From: CAVPFA01 sp963703655
GTDB lineage: Bacteria; Actinomycetota; Acidimicrobiia; Acidimicrobiales; Bog-793
Reading direction: 5' to 3'
Length of the DNA stretch: 64,000 nucleotides
Assembly: GCA_963703655.1 (NCBI GenBank)
Contig: CAVPFA010000006.1
Coordinates: forward strand, 582,774-646,773
Shown here: in pieces, positions 57,098-64,000 of the stretch
How the letters are laid out: every line of letters begins with the position of its first letter
Position numbering within the stretch: the first letter of the stretch is position 1
Notes under the pieces: generated by a model
What the model was told of the DNA's origin: nothing
Seen by the model: only the letters and a program-made list of their open reading frames with translations
Databases searched by the model: none
Program-made: the position numbers and the translations under genes

Positions 57098-60000
57098 TTA
57101 CGGGACCGTCAGCGTCACCGATTGGCTCTTGGAATCGGTGCCCGCTGCTGCCGTTACGGTGATCGTGTAGGTACCGGCGGGAGTTCCACTGACCGGCGCT
57201 TGCGTGCTGCTGTGACTGCAGGCTGGCAGGAATACAAGCATGCCGAAGACCGTGCACAGCATCAGAACGCCCGCAATCTGACGACGTTTGCGGCCGCCGA
57301 CGCACATCACCAACCCCGGAACGACCAGCCAAATTCCAAGGAACCATCGCGGAAACACAAACGCAGCCGGAGTCACGATTGGCCGCGCTGTCGTCGAAAT
57401 GCTGAGTGTTGCCGTTGCTCCGCTGACACTCTGCAAAACAATCGACGTGCCGGGCGCGAAGTTGCACGTCGCCCCTGTCGGCTGCCCGGAGCAGGAAAGC
57501 GCTATGCTCGATTGGTACAGCGGATGCGGAGTTAGGTTGACCTGATAAGTGGCGGTGTCTCCTGCCGCCGCCACCGAGAAGTTGTTGGGGCCAACCGACA
57601 TGGCGAAGTCCGACATCGCGGCTGGCACGGAGGTCTGCGCGAAAACGATGTTGCCCTGTCCACTGACTTGGACAGTGCCGCCGTTGAACTCGGCCTGACT
57701 TCCGCTGCTGTTCGGGGTAGGCGTCAACACGATGGTGACTGTCGCCGTCGATCCAGACTGCAGCGATGGCAGCGTGCAGGTTACGCTGCTGTTGGTTGAA
57801 ACTCCGCCACAGGTTCCCGAGCTGATGCTCGCCGAAATAAACGAGAGTGGAACGCCGGTGATCGCGGAACTGAAGTTGTCCGACACCGTGATGTTGCTGG
57901 CCAAGTCCGGACCATTGTTCGTGATCGTGTAGGTAAAGTTCGCCTGGTTGCCTGCGGCGATGAAGGTTTGATTTGGACCGAGGCTCAGAACTCCCGAAAT
58001 CGACAGGCTCACCGCAGTTTGAAGTTGCGTAACGAAGGCATCGTATCCGCCGTTATTCTGCGTGCCACTGACCGGTATCGGCTTATCCAGGAAGAGATCC
58101 GTTGAATTGGTTTCACCTGCTACGTAAGTATCCTGGTTGACGTCGAGCGCGATGCCCGTGCCGGAATCAATGCCGCTTCCACCAAAGTAGTTTGCCCACG
58201 AGGCAACCGTCGTCTGCCCTAACACGGCCGCCGTGTTCAGCCGAGCCACGAAGGCATCCTGCGTTCCGTTGAGAGCGCTTTGAATGGCGTTGGGATAGGG
58301 AGAGACCGGAAAATTCCCGGCCGCGCCAACGGTGGTAAACGGCGACTGGGTCCATCCGGTGATGAGCGCGCCCTGTCCAGTGTCCACTGCGATGGCGAGC
58401 CCCTCTTCGTTGTTGCTGCCACCCAGATACGAAAAGTACCCCAGTGTCACATTCGTCGGAGTTCCCGTCGATTTGGCGGGGTTACTCACCCGCGCCACGA
58501 AGGCATCTGTGGGAGCCGGGTCTGTTTGCACCGTGCAAACGACGCCGGAGGTCGTCGGCGGAAGATTATTCAGGCACTTCTGATACGAGGCGAACGTCGC
58601 CAGAGTCGTCGAGGCCACGAAGTCCTGTGAGTTCGTCGTTCCCACGACATACACGTTCGCAGCGCCCGTGTCTAACGCCACCCCCGTGCTCGAGTCGGTT
58701 TGCGAACCTCCCAGATAGGTCGACCACAACAGCTGTTGTCCCTGGGCGCCGTTCGGGTTCAGCTTCGCCACGAATGCGTCGGACGCGGTAGTGGTTGTGC
58801 TCACCGTGCAAGACGGCGGATTCACGATAACCGTTGGCGGCGCCGTGTCGAGGCACGGCTGATATGCGTTCAGGATAGGGAAATCCGTGCTCCCGCATCC
58901 CGAGCATCCGGTATAGGTGAAGTTCGTCGTCCCGCTGAAGTAGACGTTGCCGTTCGTGTCCACGGCAATGCCGCCGCCAAGCGCGATCGGCGTCGCCGTA
59001 TCGAAATTCGCGCCTCCGAAATATGTCGAGTACGCAATGCTGCTCGCGCGCGAAGCAGTCGTATTTACTTTGGTCATGAAGAACTGAATGGCGGCGTTGG
59101 AAATGATTTGGAAGGCCTGCCCATCGGGCAGCGTGCTGGCCGGAAACTGAACGCCGGCGCTGGCGTTGGCTACATCCGTCGAGGTTGTCGTTCCGGTCAC
59201 GAAAACATCGCCCAACGCGTCAATCGTCATTCCGCTGGCAACATCCGTTCCGTTGCCCGACAGGTAGGTCGAATACAAGAGTTCTGAAGCTGCGGCCGGC
59301 GTCGGGCCGCTGTTCAACTCCGACACGAAGACGTGAGACGTGCCGGTGCTGCCCGTCAGTGGAGCGGTCTGATACGCGGTCGTCGCAGTCGTCGGGAAGT
59401 TGGTTGAAGAAGTCGTTCCGGCAACGAAAGCGTCTCCTCCACCGTCGACCGCGATTCCCACCGGACTGTCGGTTCCGTTTCCGCCCAGATACGTCACATA
59501 ATCGAGCACTGCGACGATCGAGCCCAACGGCGGAGTAATCTTGGCCACATAAATATTCTGCGCTCCGTTCAAGCCAGTCTGGATGACGCCGGGGGTGAAA
59601 GGAAGATTGGGCGAGGTCGTCGAACCCGTGATGTAGATATTCAAACTTCCATCGACCGCAATTGAAGTCGAGAGTTCGTCGCCACTGCCGCCAAAGTACG
59701 TCGAAAAATTCAAGATCGGATCGATGATCAGCTCGCGAGAGCGATCGTAGGCACCCACCGCAAAGCCGACGTGCTTCTTTCCGCGCAGAACGAAGTGGCC
59801 TTCCACCGTCTGCTTCTTGCCGGCAATTTCCTGATACACCCGCGGAGCCTCGAGGCGGACGCTGTCGGCGTCGCTACGAATGACCAGCGCACCGTCTTCC
59901 ACTTCGAGTTTCTTGGCGCCGTCGAATTCCAGTTCGGCCTGCGCCGGATCGGCGCCCGGAGCGACCTGGAAGTCGTATTCCAGCCGTCCCTGGTTTCCGT

Positions 60001-60622
60001 AGAAAACCAGATTGATTCCCGGATAAACATCCTGATATTGCACCCGGGCAAATTGCGGCACCGCGCGCCGCCAATTCGATGGATCGTTGCCGATCAGGTA
60101 GTTGCTCTTCCCGGGTAACGGCTCGGCAGCGGTCGGATTGAGGTTCGCATTCGCTCCGGCCAGCTTCATTTCGACCGACTCGATCCGGGTAAGCTTGGGT
60201 ACAGTCTTGTCCTTGGTTGACGACTTGGGCTGATCGCGCGACAACAGGCTCAGAATCGCTCCCTGAGTACCAAGAAAGAGGCTGTAGCCGGAACCGTGTG
60301 CGACAAATTTCGCGCGGGGATCGGCGGCATCAAGGTTTCCTTGTCCCTGGTTGGGCTCGAAGGTAAGCGGCAGTCCGGCGAACAGGGAACGCGCTTGCCG
60401 CTGCGCCTGCCCGCCGATGGAGGAAGTCACGCTCGCGGGCAGAAGGCCGGGCGCAGACTCAATACCTCCCGCCGTGGGAGTATTTGCAGCCGTCGCCGGG
60501 GTCAGCCGTAAGTGGGCACTCAACGCGAGAACCCCACATCCTGCCACCAGCAACACCAACCCGGCGGCCAGAACACGACCCCGTACCACGGATGTTTCCC
60601 ACCAACGGCGATCTACGTTCAC
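57098..60622 (-). CDS. secreted SBBP-repeat/DUF11 surface protein
   Basis: Large exported protein of 1,174 residues, typical of soil Acidobacteriota. The N-terminal signal or anchor helix (LAAGLVLLVAGCGVLAL) is followed by a conserved domain with FEPNQGQ, SNYLIGNDPSNW and YPGINLVFYGNQGRLEYDF. Seven or more SBBP-type propeller repeats (STYFGGSGDELSTSIAVDGSLN and similar) follow from about residue 310. A DUF11-type domain (NFTYTITNNGPDLASNITVSD) lies near 880-960, then an Ig-like tail and a membrane segment. The function is unknown; cell-surface adhesion or polymer binding has been proposed for such repeats. Confidence 0.85.
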   Translation of the reverse strand: MNVDRRWWETSVVRGRVLAAGLVLLVAGCGVLALSAHLRLTPATAANTPTAGGIESAPGLLPASVTSSIGGQAQRQARSLFAGLPLTFEPNQGQGNLDAADPRAKFVAHGSGYSLFLGTQGAILSLLSRDQPKSSTKDKTVPKLTRIESVEMKLAGANANLNPTAAEPLPGKSNYLIGNDPSNWRRAVPQFARVQYQDVYPGINLVFYGNQGRLEYDFQVAPGADPAQAELEFDGAKKLEVEDGALVIRSDADSVRLEAPRVYQEIAGKKQTVEGHFVLRGKKHVGFAVGAYDRSRELIIDPILNFSTYFGGSGDELSTSIAVDGSLNIYITGSTTSPNLPFTPGVIQTGLNGAQNIYVAKITPPLGSIVAVLDYVTYLGGNGTDSPVGIAVDGGGDAFVAGTTSSTNFPTTATTAYQTAPLTGSTGTSHVFVSELNSGPTPAAASELLYSTYLSGNGTDVASGMTIDALGDVFVTGTTTSTDVANASAGVQFPASTLPDGQAFQIISNAAIQFFMTKVNTTASRASSIAYSTYFGGANFDTATPIALGGGIAVDTNGNVYFSGTTNFTYTGCSGCGSTDFPILNAYQPCLDTAPPTVIVNPPSCTVSTTTTASDAFVAKLNPNGAQGQQLLWSTYLGGSQTDSSTGVALDTGAANVYVVGTTNSQDFVASTTLATFASYQKCLNNLPPTTSGVVCTVQTDPAPTDAFVARVSNPAKSTGTPTNVTLGYFSYLGGSNNEEGLAIAVDTGQGALITGWTQSPFTTVGAAGNFPVSPYPNAIQSALNGTQDAFVARLNTAAVLGQTTVASWANYFGGSGIDSGTGIALDVNQDTYVAGETNSTDLFLDKPIPVSGTQNNGGYDAFVTQLQTAVSLSISGVLSLGPNQTFIAAGNQANFTYTITNNGPDLASNITVSDNFSSAITGVPLSFISASISSGTCGGVSTNSSVTCTLPSLQSGSTATVTIVLTPTPNSSGSQAEFNGGTVQVSGQGNIVFAQTSVPAAMSDFAMSVGPNNFSVAAAGDTATYQVNLTPHPLYQSSIALSCSGQPTGATCNFAPGTSIVLQSVSGATATLSISTTARPIVTPAAFVFPRWFLGIWLVVPGLVMCVGGRKRRQIAGVLMLCTVFGMLVFLPACSHSSTQAPVSGTPAGTYTITVTAAAGTDSKSQSVTLTVP

Positions 60623-61424
60623 GCGTTCCTCCGATGCATTTAAATCAGTATTTCGCTCAGTTCGCTTGACCCAGCCCGTTTTTTCGCCCGATCAATAGTG
60701 AGATGAGAGATGGCGCACGAGTTGGTCTGGACCTCGCCTCGGCGTATTCCTCAGGCGAGCCTCGCCCGCAGCTTGCTGGTTCACTGGAACTGGCGGAAAA
60801 ACAAATAACTACTTAAACATCTGACGGATAGACAAGTCAAGCCGACCTCACCCTCGGGGTTGTGCCGCGATTCCGGAAACGTCTGGTGCGCAACCGTCCT
60901 TGGCCGTTCGATCGAGCAAAACTCGGTAATTCCATCCGTCCAACTGGGCAAAACGGAGCGACACCCGCCTTGGACCGCTCCAAAATTCGTCAGATGCGCT
61001 CGGTTCTGTCGAAAGATGCCGCGCGGCATCAATAAATGAGCAAAAGCGTTCACGCTGCCAGTGATGAATCTTTGGCGAATTTCTGCAATGGCTTGCAGCG
61101 CTGCCGGCGACAGCAGTCGGCGTCTTTTGCACGCCGCTGACTCGAAGCGGAAAACTCGGAATTGTGAATGCGTCCTTATGGCAGGAAGATTGCTGCACTT
61201 GCGTGTGAGCCTTGCCCAAAAGCGTATCCTCCCTCGGGCGCCGGAGCAGATCTGTTCCAAATTCCGAACAGACTTGACCGAATCAGGTCCAAGACGCATT
61301 TTGCTATTGCAATGTACTGATTATTCTATAAATTGATGGGCGGCAAGATCACTGTCGCCTCTCGGAAATTCTTGGCTGTCCGCTATGCCCGCGTTGAATC
61401 GCATTACACGCTGTTGGGACGACC
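60623..61424. other. intergenic region without convincing gene
   Basis: About 800 bases between the divergent SBBP gene and the PilZ gene. Minus-strand frames in 60,848-61,299 are short, overlap each other and lack a start signal, though one stretch (WSGPRRVSLRFAQLDGWNY) has protein-like character and could be a decayed or frameshifted gene. An AT-rich stretch at about 61,300-61,340 may carry promoters. Confidence 0.4.
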
Positions 61425-61799
61425 ATGCAAGCAAATTCACAGGAACGGCGGATGATGCGGCGCTTCGACATGCGCCTGCCCGCCATCGTACGGCTCGAGG
61501 GCGCTAGTGAAGTGCACACGGAAACTCAAAACGTCAGCGCCCGCGGCGTCTTTTTCTACTTAGACCGTGCCGTTTCCGCCGGAACCAAGCTCGAAGTCAC
61601 TCTGACCTTCCCGCCGCACATCACCCTTACCGACGCCGTCCACGTCCGCTTCACCGCCCGGGTCATCCGCGTCGAGAATCCCCTGCCCTCGGCCCGCATC
61701 GGCACCGCCGCCATGATCGAGGACTACGAATTCCTCCGCTCCAACGGCAGCCCAGATTTCCTCGCCGCCCTGCAGACGGAGTGGAAAGCAACCAATTAA
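61425..61799 (+). CDS. PilZ-domain protein
   Basis: PilZ domain, a receptor for cyclic di-GMP in many bacteria. The N-terminal RRFDMRLPAIVRLEG and the following TQNVSARGVFFYLD correspond to the RxxxR and D/NxSxxG motifs; here the first motif reads as RRFDMR and the second as NVSARG. It is 124 residues. Two later ATGs within ten codons are alternatives to 61,425. It stands alone between the SBBP gene and the ccm operon. Confidence 0.85.
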   Translation: MQANSQERRMMRRFDMRLPAIVRLEGASEVHTETQNVSARGVFFYLDRAVSAGTKLEVTLTFPPHITLTDAVHVRFTARVIRVENPLPSARIGTAAMIEDYEFLRSNGSPDFLAALQTEWKATN

Positions 61800-61822
61800 G
61801 CTTGAGCCGCGGCCTCGGCTTC

Positions 61823-61922
61823 GTATCAGGGCATAGCTTCGGCTATCTGTCGGGTTTAAAGGTTCGCATCAGGGCATGGCTTTAGCCATGTCAGCGACGC
61901 AATACCCGACGGGCTTCAGCCC
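61823..61922. repeat. cluster of three short hairpin repeats
   Basis: Three perfect hairpins lie in a row: ATAGC-TTCG-GCTAT (61,833-61,846), CATGGC-TTTA-GCCATG (61,875-61,890) and GGGC-TTCA-GCCC (61,911-61,922). The first two share the leader ATCAGGGCAT, so they are diverged copies. Such GGCTTTAGCC elements are scattered in acidobacterial genomes. The third overlaps the ccmD stop and may help end the ccm transcript. Confidence 0.65.
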
Positions 61923-62048
61923 CTGCGGCCCACGTCCTGCAGCTGCTGGCGCAGCTTGCTGAACCTGCGGACGAGCGTCCCCAAGATACACTCCGTATTC
62001 ACCCACGTCGCGATATAAGCCGCGAACAGAAAAATTAACAGCGTTCAT
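61916..62048 (-). CDS. ccmD: haem exporter protein CcmD-like, frameshifted
   Basis: Tiny membrane protein of cytochrome c maturation system I. After removing one base from the T-run (A-run at 62,030-62,034 on the plus strand), the ATG overlapping the ccmC stop opens a 43-codon frame: MNAVNFLFAAYIATWV, then GTLVRRFSKLRQQLQDV. A single helix followed by a basic tail is the CcmD pattern. The position directly after ccmC supports it. Confidence 0.65.
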
Positions 62049-62948
62049 CTTGAACTCCGGCTCAACGGCATGCTCGCTTTCGCAGAAACTCCCGCCCCCA
62101 CCAACGATTCCATCGCATGCGCTTCCTCAACCTCCCGATGTAACAATTCCAGCCGGAAGCGCGACCAGCAGACCAGAAATGCAAAGCAAAGAAACGCCAT
62201 CCAGCTGATGAGCAGCGTTTGCAGCATGCGCGGATCCATCGACCCTCCGCCGCCGATCACGGGTTGCGGATGCTGCGTCCGGAAAAACCAGATCGAGAAG
62301 TAAACCAGCGGCACATCCAGCGCGCCAAATACCGCCAATGCTGCCGCCAGCATCTGCGTCTGCGCACTGTTGGAGAAGCGCCGCAGCACCAGGTAGCTCA
62401 CATAAATCAGCCACAGCACCAGCGTCGAGGTCAGCCGGATGCCCCCGGCGCCCACCTGTCCCCCACACGGGCCGCGCCCAGATCGGCCCCGTCACCAGCA
62501 CGATCGTGCAGAACACCACGCCGACTTCGGCGCTCGTTACCGCCAGCACGTCCAGACGCTGTCCGGGAAACAGCCTGCCAATCAGAAAATACGCCGCCGG
62601 AATCGCTAGCACAGTCGTCGCCACCGCGCTCGGCTCCATCCCCGCCGGATCAGCCGCTTGGTCGGCGGCAGATATGTCGCGATGACGCCCAACACCCCGA
62701 TCGCAATCACGACCCACTTCATGGCGGTACGAGCCGCAGGTTTGTTACTGACGAGATATTGAATCGACGCGATGAAATTGATGAAGAAGAGCAGAAAAGC
62801 CGTCCACGCCGAGGGCACGTGGTAATGAATGATCCGGGTAGACCTCGCCCTGCAGCGCGTCCGCGGGAGCCACCACCAGCGCCCGGTACAAGGCATACGC
62901 CAGGAACAGCGCCGTGAGCACAGCGAGGATTGGGAAAAGGCGCTTCAT
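62045..62948 (-). CDS. ccmC: haem transporter CcmC-like, with several frameshifts
   Basis: CcmC delivers haem to CcmE in cytochrome c maturation. Pieces in three frames line up in order: KRLFPILAVLTALFLAYALYRAL; GEVY then RIIHYHVPSAWTAFLLFFIN; LAVTSAEVGVVFCTIVLVTGPIWARPVWG; and LTSTLVLWLIYVSYLVLRRF with FFRTQHPQPV. Shifts lie near 62,836 (one extra C in a C-run), 62,640-62,690 and 62,450-62,470. Between the second and third pieces is an unusual stretch of about 190 bases with two extra hydrophobic segments. The start overlaps the ccmB stop and the end overlaps ccmD. Confidence 0.78.
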
Positions 62949-63622
62949 TCCGCGTGGAGAATCGTGTCGAACAATGCCAGACAAGCTGTAGTAAACACTA
63001 CATCGTAGGTGAGAAGCAATACGATGTAAAAATGCGCAGACTCCTCGCCGGTAAGAATTGAAGTTGTGTCCGCTACCATCGCAATCACGGCCGGAATCGA
63101 AATCGGAAACAACAGCAAGGGCAGCATTAACTCGCGATTTCGCGTGCGCACCGACATCGCCGCGAAGAACGTCCCATTCACCACCAAGGCCCACGTTCCC
63201 AGCAACGCGATCGGCAGCAACTGCCAGGCCGGACCCAGCACGCGCAGGTTATAAAAGATCACGAACAGCGGCACCATCAGCGCTTCCAGCACGCTGACGA
63301 AAAGAAAATTTCCAAGGGACTTCGCCAGGAACAGCGCCGTCGCCGGAGCCGGAGATACTCGATAGGCATCCAGCACCTGATTCCGCAATTCCCGCGCCCA
63401 CGTCTGATTCAGTGCAACCACGGCCGCAAACAGGAACGCCACCCACACCAGGCCGCCGACAATGTGCCGCGACTCCTCCGCCAGCGGATCAAACGAAAAC
63501 ACGAAGATCACCACCACCAACAGAGAGAAGAAAAGCATTGAGTTGAGCGCATCCTTCGAACGCCACTCCAGGCGTATGTCTTTGACCAACGTCGCCAGCA
63601 TCACCGCCCAGAGCGAACTCAT
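62945..63622 (-). CDS. ccmB: haem exporter membrane protein CcmB
   Basis: Membrane subunit of the CcmAB ABC complex in cytochrome c maturation. It has 225 residues with six hydrophobic helices; the start is LVKDIRLEWRSKDALNSMLFFSLLVVVIF. Typical blocks are AVVALNQTWARELRN, YRVSPAPATALFLAKSLGNF and LMLPLLLFPISIPAVIAM. The ATG at 63,622 overlaps the ccmA stop, and its stop overlaps the ccmC start. It is the only gene in this operon read without a frameshift. Confidence 0.9.
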   Translation of the reverse strand: MSSLWAVMLATLVKDIRLEWRSKDALNSMLFFSLLVVVIFVFSFDPLAEESRHIVGGLVWVAFLFAAVVALNQTWARELRNQVLDAYRVSPAPATALFLAKSLGNFLFVSVLEALMVPLFVIFYNLRVLGPAWQLLPIALLGTWALVVNGTFFAAMSVRTRNRELMLPLLLFPISIPAVIAMVADTTSILTGEESAHFYIVLLLTYDVVFTTACLALFDTILHAE

Positions 63623-64000
63623 TGAACGCCCCCTGGCACATGGCTCTGGGCGCTCGCAGTCCGATCGACAATCTGCCCGGCTTCCATCCAAACGAATTCA
63701 TCGGCCACGCCCTCGAGCAGCAGCGCCTGGTGCGTCACCACAAAGATCGTCTTCCCGGCGTCGCGCATCCCGCCCAGCAGTCCGACGATCTCCCGCGCCG
63801 AATGCACATCGACATTCGAAAACGGCTCATCGAGTAGCAACACGCGTGGATCGTGCAAAATTGCCCGCGCTAGCGACATCCTCTGCCGCATCCCTTGCGA
63901 ATATTGCCCGACGCCGCGTGTCGAGCTCCGGATCCAGACCCACCGCACGAATGGCCTGCTCACACCGCGCATCGCCTTCAATCCCGTAAAGCCGTGCAAA
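63619..64000 (-). CDS. ccmA: haem exporter ATPase CcmA, partial and frameshifted
   Basis: Carboxy-terminal half of the ATP-binding subunit of CcmAB; the window ends inside it. The signature is YSQGMRQRMSLARAILHDP, Walker B is VLLLDEPFSNVD, and the switch histidine is in FVVTHQALLL. Upstream coding (FARLYGIEGDARCEQAIRAVGLDPEL) is in another frame, with the shift at about 63,905-63,920. It is the first gene of the operon as read on the minus strand. Confidence 0.83.
   Translation of the reverse strand, partial: LHGFTGLKAMRGVSRPFVRWVWIRSSTRGVGQYSQGMRQRMSLARAILHDPRVLLLDEPFSNVDVHSAREIVGLLGGMRDAGKTIFVVTHQALLLEGVADEFVWMEAGQIVDRTASAQSHVPGGVQ

Overview
The window joins two unrelated pieces of DNA. 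Positions 1 to about 55,600 are very GC-rich, with dense, short-spaced genes typical of a soil or freshwater Actinomycetota: a flavin-dependent luciferase-like oxidoreductase, GTG/TTG starts and a leaderless-looking promoter. From about 55,650 to the end the DNA is visibly less GC-rich and the gene set is that of an Acidobacteriota: an NtrC-type regulator, a giant SBBP-repeat surface protein, a PilZ protein, ccmABCD and GGCTTTAGCC-type intergenic hairpins. The first gene of the second piece lacks its N-terminus exactly at the change, so a chimeric metagenome contig is more likely than a natural fusion.

Layout of the first piece. 1-3.6 kb: end of a FAD-linked oxidase, a DMT exporter, and a Tat-exported molybdopterin oxidoreductase paired with a cytochrome b561. 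3.6-23.4 kb: a purine and ureide catabolic island with adenine deaminase, a three-subunit molybdenum hydroxylase, an LLM flavin oxidoreductase, an SsnA-like amidohydrolase, a fused XdhD-like hydroxylase, carbamate kinase, an aspartate/ornithine-type carbamoyltransferase, a D-aminoacylase-like amidohydrolase, an 8-oxoguanine-deaminase-like enzyme, adenosine deaminase, an NCS1 permease and a fold-type-II PLP enzyme. Together they suggest uptake and deamination of purines, hydroxylation, ring opening, and ATP recovery from carbamoyl phosphate. 25.2-28.9 kb: cobalamin riboswitch, btuF-btuC-btuD and cbiZ, a corrinoid uptake and remodelling locus. 29-35.4 kb: putrescine/GABA catabolism (aldehyde dehydrogenase, PuuB-like oxidase, GabT, Lrp regulator, a second class III aminotransferase). 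35.5-46 kb: CtaG, UppP, glutathione peroxidase, ArfB, a GGDEF-EAL protein, lipoproteins, a class IV aminotransferase, an acyl-CoA dehydrogenase and SixA. 46-49.3 kb: an ECF sigma cassette and a small secreted protein. 49.4-53.7 kb: GntR, SCP2 protein and a glycogen-debranching-type enzyme interrupted by a 3'-truncated group II intron-like retroelement. 53.8-55.4 kb: a CynX-type MFS transporter and a SnoaL-like protein.

Second piece: a sigma-54 response regulator, a convergent terminator, the SBBP protein, a PilZ protein, and the cytochrome c maturation operon ccmA-ccmB-ccmC-ccmD reading leftward and running off the right edge.

At least ten genes or gene positions carry single-base frameshifts, often in short homopolymers. 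They are concentrated in the right-hand piece, and uncorrected sequencing indels explain them better than true gene decay. No tRNA, rRNA or CRISPR array was seen.
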